This document shows, piece after piece, positions 28,276 through 35,823 of a DNA stretch of 64,000 nucleotides. Both the position numbers and the translations under genes were made by a program. The stretch lies in NCBI RefSeq assembly GCF_002744715.1, contig NZ_KZ319372.1:186001-250000 (forward strand), given 5' to 3'. The notes below the pieces were generated by a model. That model saw only the letters and a list, made by a program, of their open reading frames with translations. It had not been told where the DNA came from and did no database searches. The DNA is from Marinobacter profundi (GTDB lineage: Bacteria; Pseudomonadota; Gammaproteobacteria; Pseudomonadales; Oleiphilaceae). Positions within the stretch are counted from its first letter, which is position 1. Every line of letters begins with the position of its first letter.

Positions 28276-30432
28276 GTGTCGGCAGAGGCTACGGCGGAAA
28301 CAGTGGAAGGGCTGGCAGAAGAGCTCAGCACTTATCTGGATACCAGTCGCATCAACCAGGTGCGCAGGGCCTACTATTACGCCGAGCAAGCCCATGAAGG
28401 CCAGATGCGTCGCAGCGGCGACCACTACATTACCCACCCCCTGGCGGTGGCACGGATTCTTGCCGAGCTGAAACTGGACCACCAGAGCCTGATGGCTGCC
28501 ATGCTCCATGACGTCATCGAGGATACCGGCATCCCCAAGGATGCCCTGGCAGACCAGTTTGGTGAGGACGTTGCTGAACTGGTGGATGGCGTCAGCAAAC
28601 TGACCCAGATCGAATTCCGGTCCCGTGCCGAAGCGCAGGCAGAGAACTTCCAGAAGATGACCCTCGCCATGGCCCGGGATATCCGCGTCATTCTGGTGAA
28701 ACTGGCGGACCGTCTGCACAACATGCGCACCCTGGGGCCGATGCCCTATGAGAAACGCCTGCGGATTGCCACCGAGACCCTGGATATCTACGCCCCGATT
28801 GCCAACCGGCTGGGTATGCACTCGATCTTTACCGAGCTGGAAGATCTGGGGTTCTCGTCCCTTTACCCGATGCGCTCCCGCTACATCTCCCAGGCGGTCA
28901 GCAAGCTTCGGGGCAGCCACCAGCAGATCATTGAGGAAATCCGCTCCAGGCTGGAAGACAAGCTGGAGGAGCGAGGGCTTCCGGGGCGGATCATCGGGCG
29001 CGAGAAACATCTGAACAGCATCTATAACAAGATGAAGTTCAAACAGAAATCCTTCCATGAAATCATGGATGTCTACGCCTTCCGCATCATTACCGACACC
29101 GAGGACGACTGCTACCGCATCCTCGGTGCGGTTCACAGTCTCTACAAGCCGCTGCCGGGTCGCTTCAAGGACTACATTGCGATGCCCAAGGCCAATGGCT
29201 ACCAGTCGCTGCACACCACCTTGTTCGGTATGCACGTAAACATTGAGATCCAGATCCGTACCGAGGAAATGGAGCACATCGCCAATAACGGTATCGCGGC
29301 GCACTGGATGTACAAGAACGAGTCGTCAGATACGCTCACGGTGCACCAGAAACGGGTCGATCGCTGGGTTCAGGGGCTGATGGAAATGCGCGAGCGTGCC
29401 GATGACTCCCTGGAGTTTATCGAGCACGTCAAGGTCGACCTGTTCCCCGATGAGATCTACGTGTTTACCCCCAAGGGTAAGATCATGGAGCTGCCCCGAG
29501 GTGCAACGCCGATCGATTTTGCCTACGCGATCCACACCGATATCGGTAATGCCTGTGTGGCGTGCCGGATCAATCGCAATCTCGGTTCGCTGAGCCAGCC
29601 GCTGCAGAGTGGCCAGACGGTGGAAGTGATTACCGCACCCGGTGCCCGCCCCAATCCGGCGTGGCTCAGTTTCGTGGTGACCGGCAAGGCTCGCAGCAGC
29701 ATCCGTCATGTCCTGAAACATCAGAAGCGCACCGAATCCATTGAACTGGGCAAGACGTTGCTGAAAAAGTCACTCAACGGTTTTGGTTTCAAGCTGTCCC
29801 TCATCGCCGACGAACAGGTGGCCGCCGTGGTACGCCACAACCAGGTGCAGAGCTTTGACGACCTGCTCAGCGAAATTGGCCTTGGTAATCGCATGGCTTA
29901 CCTGGTGGCCCGTCAACTGGCGATGTCCGGAGAAGGTGTGCTGGAGGAAGCGGACCAGGACCAGCCCCAGGCGGACGCAGGGTCGCGGGCGCCGGTCACA
30001 ATTCGCGGTACCGAAGGATTGGTGGTCCGGTTTGCCAGCTGCTGCAAGCCGATTCCCGGAGATCCGGTGGTCGGGGTGATGGATTCCGGCAAGGGTATGG
30101 TGATCCACAGCGATACCTGCTCGAGACTACCGGAAGGGGACGAGGCGCGCGCCCGGCTTACCCACCTTAAGTGGGCCAAGGACATCACCGACGAGTTCTC
30201 TGTGGAGCTGCGAGTCGAACTGGAACGCCAGCGCGGTGTCATTGCCGAGGTGGCCAATGCCGTCGCCATGGCGGACGGCAACATCGAACGTATCAGCGTG
30301 GAAGAACAGAACGCCCGCCTGGGCATTGTCAGCCTGGTCATCCATGTTAACGGCCGTCGTCACCTGGCCCGGGTTATGCGGCGCATCAAAAATATCCGTG
30401 CGGTTACCAATATCAGCCGGGTCCGGCACTGA
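28276..30432 (+). CDS. spoT: Bifunctional (p)ppGpp synthetase/hydrolase
   Basis: A 718-residue RSH protein. The HD hydrolase domain is intact (ITHPLAVARIL, MLHDVIEDT, LVKLADRLHNMRT), followed by the synthetase domain (GREKHLNSIYNKM, FRIITDTEDDCY, RFKDYIAMPKANGYQSLHT), then TGS (IYVFTPKGKIMELPRGATPIDFAYAIH) and a C-terminal ACT domain. The RFKD motif is the RXKD version of bifunctional SpoT/Rel enzymes rather than the EXDD of RelA. I start at GTG 28276, with GGAGG 4-5 bases upstream. The longer frame from ATG 28219 begins inside the rpoZ terminator stem, so it is unlikely. Confidence 0.94.
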   Translation: MSAEATAETVEGLAEELSTYLDTSRINQVRRAYYYAEQAHEGQMRRSGDHYITHPLAVARILAELKLDHQSLMAAMLHDVIEDTGIPKDALADQFGEDVAELVDGVSKLTQIEFRSRAEAQAENFQKMTLAMARDIRVILVKLADRLHNMRTLGPMPYEKRLRIATETLDIYAPIANRLGMHSIFTELEDLGFSSLYPMRSRYISQAVSKLRGSHQQIIEEIRSRLEDKLEERGLPGRIIGREKHLNSIYNKMKFKQKSFHEIMDVYAFRIITDTEDDCYRILGAVHSLYKPLPGRFKDYIAMPKANGYQSLHTTLFGMHVNIEIQIRTEEMEHIANNGIAAHWMYKNESSDTLTVHQKRVDRWVQGLMEMRERADDSLEFIEHVKVDLFPDEIYVFTPKGKIMELPRGATPIDFAYAIHTDIGNACVACRINRNLGSLSQPLQSGQTVEVITAPGARPNPAWLSFVVTGKARSSIRHVLKHQKRTESIELGKTLLKKSLNGFGFKLSLIADEQVAAVVRHNQVQSFDDLLSEIGLGNRMAYLVARQLAMSGEGVLEEADQDQPQADAGSRAPVTIRGTEGLVVRFASCCKPIPGDPVVGVMDSGKGMVIHSDTCSRLPEGDEARARLTHLKWAKDITDEFSVELRVELERQRGVIAEVANAVAMADGNIERISVEEQNARLGIVSLVIHVNGRRHLARVMRRIKNIRAVTNISRVRH

Positions 30433-30534
30433 GGCTGGCCGCAGGTCTGGTTGACACAGCTGCCGGCGAGGGGTGACGATTGCGGTTTTCCCCGTGCGGA
30501 TATTACCGTTACCAAAGAGAGGACCCGGAAGGTC

Positions 30535-30921
30535 ATGACCAACAAATCCGTAATCCAGACCGATAAAGCACCCCAGGCCATCGGTACCTATTCCCAGGCT
30601 GTAAAGGCCGGCGACACCGTTTACCTGTCAGGCCAGATCCCTCTGGTGCCGGAAACCATGGAAGTGGTTGCCGGAGATTTCGCCGCCAAGACACGCCAGG
30701 TCTTCGAGAACCTCAAAGCGGTGTGTGAGGCTGCCGGTGGTGATCTGAAAGACATCGTCAAACTCAACATCTATATGACGGACCTGGCCAACTTTGCCAC
30801 CGTCAACGAAGTGATGGCGACCTATTTCCAGGAGCCCTACCCGGCCCGCGCGGCAGTTGGCGTGGCGGAGCTGCCCAAGGGCGTGCCCGTGGAGATGGAA
30901 GCGGTGATGGTACTCAGCTGA
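30535..30921 (+). CDS. ridA: Reactive intermediate/imine deaminase RidA
   Basis: A 128-residue YjgF/YER057c protein that hydrolyses reactive enamines and imines such as 2-aminoacrylate. It has [20 protein letters not shown], the arginine-bearing [24 protein letters not shown] and a normal length. ATG 30535 follows CGGAAGGTC. It lies just after spoT as in Pseudomonas and ends at a strong terminator. Confidence 0.95.
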   Translation: MTNKSVIQTDKAPQAIGTYSQAVKAGDTVYLSGQIPLVPETMEVVAGDFAAKTRQVFENLKAVCEAAGGDLKDIVKLNIYMTDLANFATVNEVMATYFQEPYPARAAVGVAELPKGVPVEMEAVMVLS

Positions 30922-30939
30922 GTTCCCCGGTTACCTCGT

Positions 30940-30974
30940 AACAACAAGGGGCGCCACTGGCGCCCCTTGTTGTT
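30940..30974. terminator. Bidirectional terminator between ridA and the YeeZ-like gene
   Basis: AACAACAAGGGGCGCC pairs with GGCGCCCCTTGTTGTT around a 3-base loop. The A/T-rich outer stem provides a U-tract in both directions for these convergent genes. Confidence 0.82.
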
Positions 30975-31014
30975 GATGACGGTTGTTCCTGGCGGGTTGT
31001 TCCTGGTGAATGGC

Positions 31015-31905
31015 TTAAGCCGGTCCGCTTTGCCGGCGGATCATCTCGCCGTAGCCCGCCCGGTAATCCGGATAGCGGAAGCGGAACCCGGTATCCAGCA
31101 GGCGCCGGTTCCGGCATTGCTTGCTGCCGGCCCGCCCTGCAGTGCGGGCGCCGGCGGCCGGGGCACTGCAAGGCACCTGCTGGCGAACCCACTCCACCAC
31201 TTCGTCGAGCCGCACCGGTTCGCAGTCGCTGACAACATAGCAATTGTCCAGCGGCCTGCCGTCCAGGGCTCGTTCGGTAAGGTGCGCCACCGCGGCGACT
31301 GCGTCGGCCTCGTGAATCCGGTTGCTGTAGGGGCCGGGACTGGCCGGGTTCATTTCGCCGCGGCGTACCGCGTCGAGGAAGCGCCTGCGGGTCGGTCCGT
31401 AAATTCCGCTGAATCGTACGATCGTTGCAGGGATGCCGCTGTTCAGGGCCAGCTGTTCCCCTGCCAGGATCTGCTGGCCGCTGAACTTCACCGGTCGGGT
31501 CGGGCTGAGCTCGTCCACCCAGCTGTCATCGTCCTGGTGGTAAACGCTGGTACTGCTGATAAACAGCAGGCGGGTGGTTGGCTTGCCGTGCAGCGCCGCA
31601 AGCAGGTTCTGCAGTCCCGCCACGTAAGCATCGCGGTAACCCTGCACGTCATAGCTGGACGGCGTCAGGCAGTAGATAATGATGTCGAGGTCGGCGGGCA
31701 GGGTATCCCGCAGCTGGTCAGGCTGGCGCAGATCGGCGCCGATGCCGTGAACGCCGGGTGGCACCCGGTCGGGATTTCGGCGCAGGCCGAACACGTCGGC
31801 GGCCGGCAGCAGGGCGCTGGCGATGGCGCCACCCAGGGCACCGCAACCGGCGACAAGAATGCGGGGGCGGTTTTCTGGCGGTTGGGGGTTTGCAGTGATT
31901 GCCAT
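31015..31905 (-). CDS. YeeZ-like NAD(P)-dependent epimerase/dehydratase family protein
   Basis: A 296-residue protein of the extended SDR group. The dinucleotide motif VAGCGALGGAIASAL lies near residue 21, and the mid-region has YCLTPSSYDVQGYRDAYVAGLQNLLAAL, FISSTSVY and IVRFSGIYGP, close to E. coli YeeZ and related Pseudomonas proteins. The canonical YxxxK is replaced by a Q-containing FSGQQILAGE stretch, so ordinary SDR catalysis is uncertain. I chose ATG 31905, although AAGGA is 12 bases upstream; a TTG at 31917 is too close to that site. It is divergent from oxyR across 60 bases, which suggests possible OxyR influence. Confidence 0.8.
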   Translation of the reverse strand: MAITANPQPPENRPRILVAGCGALGGAIASALLPAADVFGLRRNPDRVPPGVHGIGADLRQPDQLRDTLPADLDIIIYCLTPSSYDVQGYRDAYVAGLQNLLAALHGKPTTRLLFISSTSVYHQDDDSWVDELSPTRPVKFSGQQILAGEQLALNSGIPATIVRFSGIYGPTRRRFLDAVRRGEMNPASPGPYSNRIHEADAVAAVAHLTERALDGRPLDNCYVVSDCEPVRLDEVVEWVRQQVPCSAPAAGARTAGRAGSKQCRNRRLLDTGFRFRYPDYRAGYGEMIRRQSGPA

Positions 31906-31965
31906 AGACAATTTCAATCCTTATGCTTTAGCTCATAAATTAGTAAACGCTGACCGGAGCTCACC

Positions 31966-32928
31966 ATGACCCTCACCGAGTTACGTTACGTCGTTACCCT
32001 GGCCCGGGAAAAGCATTTTGGCCGTGCTGCAGAACGTTGTCACGTCAGCCAGCCTACTCTCAGTGTCGCGGTAAAGAAACTGGAGGACGAGCTGGGTATT
32101 CCGCTGTTCGAGCGCAGCAAGAGCAGCATCCGGGTGACAGAAACCGGCCAGCGTATCATCGAGCAGGCCCAGCGGGTGCTGGATCAGGTGGGGGTCATCA
32201 AAGACATGGCCCAGGACGGAAAGAACCAGCTGAATTCGCCGCTGAAAGTGGGCGCCATCTACACCATCGGGCCTTACCTGTTTCCCCACCTGTTGCCGGA
32301 ATTGCGCCGTGCCGCGCCGGAAATGCCGCTGTACATTGAAGAAAATTATACTGCGAGCCTGCGCCAGAAGCTGCGTCAGTCGGAACTCGATGCCATCATT
32401 ATCGCCCTGCCGTTCGAGGAGCCGGAAGTGGTGACACTGCCGCTTTACGATGAGCCGTTCGTGGTGCTGCTGCCAGCGGGCCATCCACTGGCGGCAAAGG
32501 ACAGCCTGACCGCCGAGGAAATTGCCCGGGAGCAGCTGTTGTTGCTGGGCCCCGGCCATTGCTTCCGCGACCAGGTGCTGGAGTCCTGCCCACCGCTGGT
32601 GGAGGCGGTGACCCAGCATGCCGGTAACAACACCAGCGGGCCTGCCCTGGTAACGGAGGGCAGTTCACTGGAAACCATCCGTCACATGGTGGCGTCGGGG
32701 CTGGGTATTACGGTATTGCCGTTGTCGGCGGCTACCAGCATGCAGTATCACCAGGACATCCTGGCAGTCCGGCCGTTTGCGCCGCCGGTACCCTTCCGCA
32801 CCGTTGCGCTGGCCTGGCGGGTGACCTTCCCCCGGCCGAAGGCCATCGATGTCCTTTCGCTGGCAGCCAGCCAGTGTCGGGTGATCGAAAAGGCCAGCAG
32901 GGACACGCCGGCTGTTGCCGGGGCCTGA
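31966..32928 (+). CDS. oxyR: Hydrogen peroxide-sensing LysR regulator OxyR
   Basis: A 320-residue LysR-family activator. The N-terminal winged HTH (MTLTELRYVVTLAREKHFGRAA, HVSQPTLSVAVKKLE) is followed by the redox sensor. The peroxidatic cysteine C199 lies in GPGHCFRDQ and the resolving C208 in VLESC, the same numbers as in E. coli OxyR, so the disulfide switch should work. Peroxide activates catalase and peroxiredoxin genes elsewhere. recG begins 7 bases after the oxyR stop, the same oxyR-recG linkage as in Pseudomonas. Confidence 0.96.
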   Translation: MTLTELRYVVTLAREKHFGRAAERCHVSQPTLSVAVKKLEDELGIPLFERSKSSIRVTETGQRIIEQAQRVLDQVGVIKDMAQDGKNQLNSPLKVGAIYTIGPYLFPHLLPELRRAAPEMPLYIEENYTASLRQKLRQSELDAIIIALPFEEPEVVTLPLYDEPFVVLLPAGHPLAAKDSLTAEEIAREQLLLLGPGHCFRDQVLESCPPLVEAVTQHAGNNTSGPALVTEGSSLETIRHMVASGLGITVLPLSAATSMQYHQDILAVRPFAPPVPFRTVALAWRVTFPRPKAIDVLSLAASQCRVIEKASRDTPAVAGA

Positions 32929-32935
32929 GTACCCC

Positions 32936-35011
32936 ATGACGGCCCTGGAAGATATCCCGGTTACCACCCTCAAAGGGGTTGGCCATGCGCTTGCCGGTAC
33001 CCTCGCCAAACTGGGCATTCATTCCCTGCAGGACTTGCTGTTCCATCTTCCGCACCGCTACGAAGACCGTACCCGGATTATCCCCATGGGCAGCCTGCGG
33101 GTGGGGGATGTCGGGGTAGCAGAAGGGGAAGTGGTCAAAACCGACCTGGTGATGGGCCGGCGTCGCAGCCTGCAGGTCACCTTGCGGGACAGCAGTGGCT
33201 TCCTGGTGCTGCGGTTTTTCCATTTCAATGCCGCCCAGAAGAATCAGCTGGCGGAGGGAGTCCGGGTTCGTTGCTACGGCGAGGTCCGGCCCGGGCGGGC
33301 CGGCTACGAGTTCTATCATCCCGAGTACCAGGTGAATCCTCCGCCGATGCCGGCGACAGGCGAAGCCACCCTGACCCCCGTTTACCCGCTCACCGAAGGC
33401 ATCCAGCAGCCGCGGGTGCGCAGTCTGTGCCAGCAGGCACTGGGCTATCTGAAGCGGTATCCGATTCGCGACTGGCTGCCGCCTACCCTTTTGGCGGACT
33501 ACCAGTTACCGGCAATCACCGAGGCAGTGGCACTGGTACACTCACCACCGGCCAGCGCATCGGTGACTTTGCTGATGGAGGGCCGCCATCCGGCGCAGCA
33601 GCGGCTGGTCATGGAGGAATTGCTGGCCCACCAGCTCAGCCTGTTGCAGGTGCGGGAGCAGATTCAGGCCCGGGAGGCGCTGCCGCTGTTGCCGACCGGT
33701 GAGCTGGCGGAGAGTTTCCTGGACAGTCTGCCTTTCCGGCTGACCGGTGCCCAGGGCCATGTCCTGGCGGAGATCCGCCAGGATCTCAGTCAGCCGTTAC
33801 CGATGTTGCGACTGGTGCAGGGCGACGTGGGCTCCGGCAAGACAGTGGTTGCTGCCATGGCGGCCATCCAGGCCATCTCGGCAGGTGGCCAGGTGGCACT
33901 GATGGCGCCGACCGAGATTCTGGCGGAGCAGCATTTCCAGAACTTTCGCAATTGGCTGGAACCGCTGGGCGTCGAACTGGCCTGGCTGTCCGGCAAGGTC
34001 AAGGGTCGGTCCCGGGCCGGGGCGCTGGAACGGGTCGCGTCCGGGCAGGCCTCAGTTGTCATCGGTACCCATGCGCTGTTCCAGGACGATGTGCATTTCC
34101 AGAGACTGGCACTGGTGATCGTGGACGAGCAACACCGGTTTGGCGTGCACCAGCGGCTGGCACTCCGGGAGAAAGGCGTGGAGGGCCGGCTGGCACCGCA
34201 TCAGCTGATCATGACGGCCACGCCGATCCCGCGGACACTGGCTATGAGTGCCTACGCCGACCTGGACACCTCGGTGATTGACGAGTTGCCCCCCGGCCGC
34301 AAGCCCATCGAAACCATCGCCATTCCGGACAGTCGCCGCGACGATGTGATTGAGCGGGTGCGCAGTGCCTGCGAGGCCGGTCGCCAGGCCTACTGGGTCT
34401 GTACGCTCATCGAGGAGTCCGAAGCCTTGCAGTGCCAGGCGGCAGAAGTGACCGCACAGTCCCTGCTGGAACGTTTGCCGGGATTGCGGGTGGGCCTGGT
34501 TCATGGTCGCCTGAAGGCAGCTGAGAAGGCGGCGGTGATGGACAGTTTCAAACGCGGCGAGCTGGACCTGCTGGTGGCAACAACGGTGATCGAAGTGGGG
34601 GTGGATGTTCCCAATGCCTCACTGATCATCATTGAGAACCCGGAACGGCTGGGCCTGGCCCAGCTTCACCAGTTGCGGGGCCGGGTGGGGCGGGGTGAGG
34701 AAGCCAGTTATTGTGTGCTGATGTATCACCCGCCGTTGTCCCTCAACGGCAAGGCCCGCCTGCAGGCGCTGCGGGAAAGTCAGGACGGCTTTTTTATTGC
34801 GGAAAAGGACCTGGAAATCCGCGGTCCGGGGGAAGTTCTCGGTACCCGGCAGACCGGCATGATGCAATTTCGGCTGGCGGATTTCGAGCGCGACAAGGGC
34901 TGGATCGAGCCGGTTCGGGAGATGGCGCCCGCGCTGTTGAAAGACCGTGCCTGTGTGGAGGGCCTGGTGCGCCGCTGGCTGGGCGAGCGGACCCGTTACG
35001 GGGATGTTTGA
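32936..35011 (+). CDS. recG: ATP-dependent DNA helicase RecG
   Basis: A 691-residue branch-migrating helicase for replication-fork repair. The N-terminal wedge/OB domain (about 60-160) is followed by the helicase motifs: I GDVGSGKTVVA, II VDEQHRFG, III MTATPIPRT, and V-VI TVIEVGVDVPNA and QLRGRVGRGEEASYC. I start at ATG 32936 (MTALEDIPVTTLKGVG), where the family begins; the upstream in-frame ATG at 32915 is inside oxyR. Length equals that of E. coli RecG. Confidence 0.97.
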   Translation: MTALEDIPVTTLKGVGHALAGTLAKLGIHSLQDLLFHLPHRYEDRTRIIPMGSLRVGDVGVAEGEVVKTDLVMGRRRSLQVTLRDSSGFLVLRFFHFNAAQKNQLAEGVRVRCYGEVRPGRAGYEFYHPEYQVNPPPMPATGEATLTPVYPLTEGIQQPRVRSLCQQALGYLKRYPIRDWLPPTLLADYQLPAITEAVALVHSPPASASVTLLMEGRHPAQQRLVMEELLAHQLSLLQVREQIQAREALPLLPTGELAESFLDSLPFRLTGAQGHVLAEIRQDLSQPLPMLRLVQGDVGSGKTVVAAMAAIQAISAGGQVALMAPTEILAEQHFQNFRNWLEPLGVELAWLSGKVKGRSRAGALERVASGQASVVIGTHALFQDDVHFQRLALVIVDEQHRFGVHQRLALREKGVEGRLAPHQLIMTATPIPRTLAMSAYADLDTSVIDELPPGRKPIETIAIPDSRRDDVIERVRSACEAGRQAYWVCTLIEESEALQCQAAEVTAQSLLERLPGLRVGLVHGRLKAAEKAAVMDSFKRGELDLLVATTVIEVGVDVPNASLIIIENPERLGLAQLHQLRGRVGRGEEASYCVLMYHPPLSLNGKARLQALRESQDGFFIAEKDLEIRGPGEVLGTRQTGMMQFRLADFERDKGWIEPVREMAPALLKDRACVEGLVRRWLGERTRYGDV

Positions 35012-35025
35012 CGGCCACCGAACCC

Positions 35026-35049
35026 AAAAAAGCCGGCCCGAAGGCCGGC
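35026..35049 (-). terminator. Terminator for the leftward DUF2489 operon
   Basis: On the - strand GCCGGCC, TTCG, GGCCGGC and TTTTTT make a compact tetraloop terminator. It lies just past recG, so it also marks the boundary of that convergent gene, though the + strand has no U-tract. Confidence 0.85.
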
Positions 35050-35345
35050 AGGCTCACCCGCTTGTTGCAGATCTTTCCCGGGAATCGCTCAGGGTGTCAG
35101 GAGAAAACAACGATTGGGCTGTCATCAGGTCCGAATCAAATGACGGCCTGATTTAAATTTAGCCAAAGCCGCGGGAAAGAAAAGGTTGCTGTTGCAAAGG
35201 ATTTTGCCGGCAGGACAGTGGTCGGCTAACCCGTTGCAGAACGAATTGATTTACAACGCGATTTAATTTGCCCGGCGGGACGCCCCGTTACAAAAATTTA
35301 CAAAAGTGTCGCGCGCGGTTGGGTTCACGCAGATTCGACGCCGGA
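35050..35345. other. AT-rich non-coding stretch after recG
   Basis: These 296 bases hold no supported gene. They are more AT-rich than their surroundings (for example TGATTTAAATTTAGCC) and contain repeated short words: GTTGCA three times and TTTACAA twice. The leftward DUF2489 transcript must cross it before reaching the terminator at 35026-35049, so it may form a long 3' untranslated region or hold a small RNA. Confidence 0.4.
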
Positions 35346-35801
35346 TCAGAAGCGGTGGAGGCGAATGGCGGTGGCGGCCCGGCGAATGGCGTCGGCATGT
35401 TCGCTTTCCACTTCCCGCCGTTCCTTATCCATCTTGCGGATAAAGCGGTTATCGGTGGCTTGCCGGGCGCGATGGGTCGGCATGTGCTGAATGCGTTCAT
35501 GCACCTCACGGAACACGCGGAACGGGGATTCCTCGAGCAGTTCCGGTGCCAGGTGATCGAGCAGGCCCTTGATGCGCAGGCAGGCTTCGGAGTATTCCAC
35601 CTGATCTTCCTCGATGGCCAGGGCAAGCACGCGGATGCTTTCGACCATGCTGGCGCGACGCTCCTGCTGAAATTGCCGAGCCCTGGCCTGGTGCCGCTTG
35701 TGGGTCTGCAGGGTGTGCCAGTGGCGTCGGATCACCGTAACCAGCACGGTAATGGCAACCAGCCCGGCAACAATCAGCGTCCACTGCAACCACTGGGACA
35801 T
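35346..35801 (-). CDS. DUF2489-like membrane-anchored protein
   Basis: A 151-residue protein with one N-terminal membrane anchor (WTLIVAGLVAITVLVTVI) followed by a basic, helical cytoplasmic part (RRHWHTLQTHKRHQARARQF) and the segment ALAIEEDQVEYSEACLRIKGLLDHL. The last is typical of the DUF2489 family as I remember it. The start at 35801 has GGAGG 6 bases upstream. It begins 22 bases after the molybdopterin oxidoreductase stop, so the two are probably co-transcribed. The function is unknown. Confidence 0.7.
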   Translation of the reverse strand: MSQWLQWTLIVAGLVAITVLVTVIRRHWHTLQTHKRHQARARQFQQERRASMVESIRVLALAIEEDQVEYSEACLRIKGLLDHLAPELLEESPFRVFREVHERIQHMPTHRARQATDNRFIRKMDKERREVESEHADAIRRAATAIRLHRF

Positions 35802-35823
35802 AATTTCCTCCATCGATAGCAGG

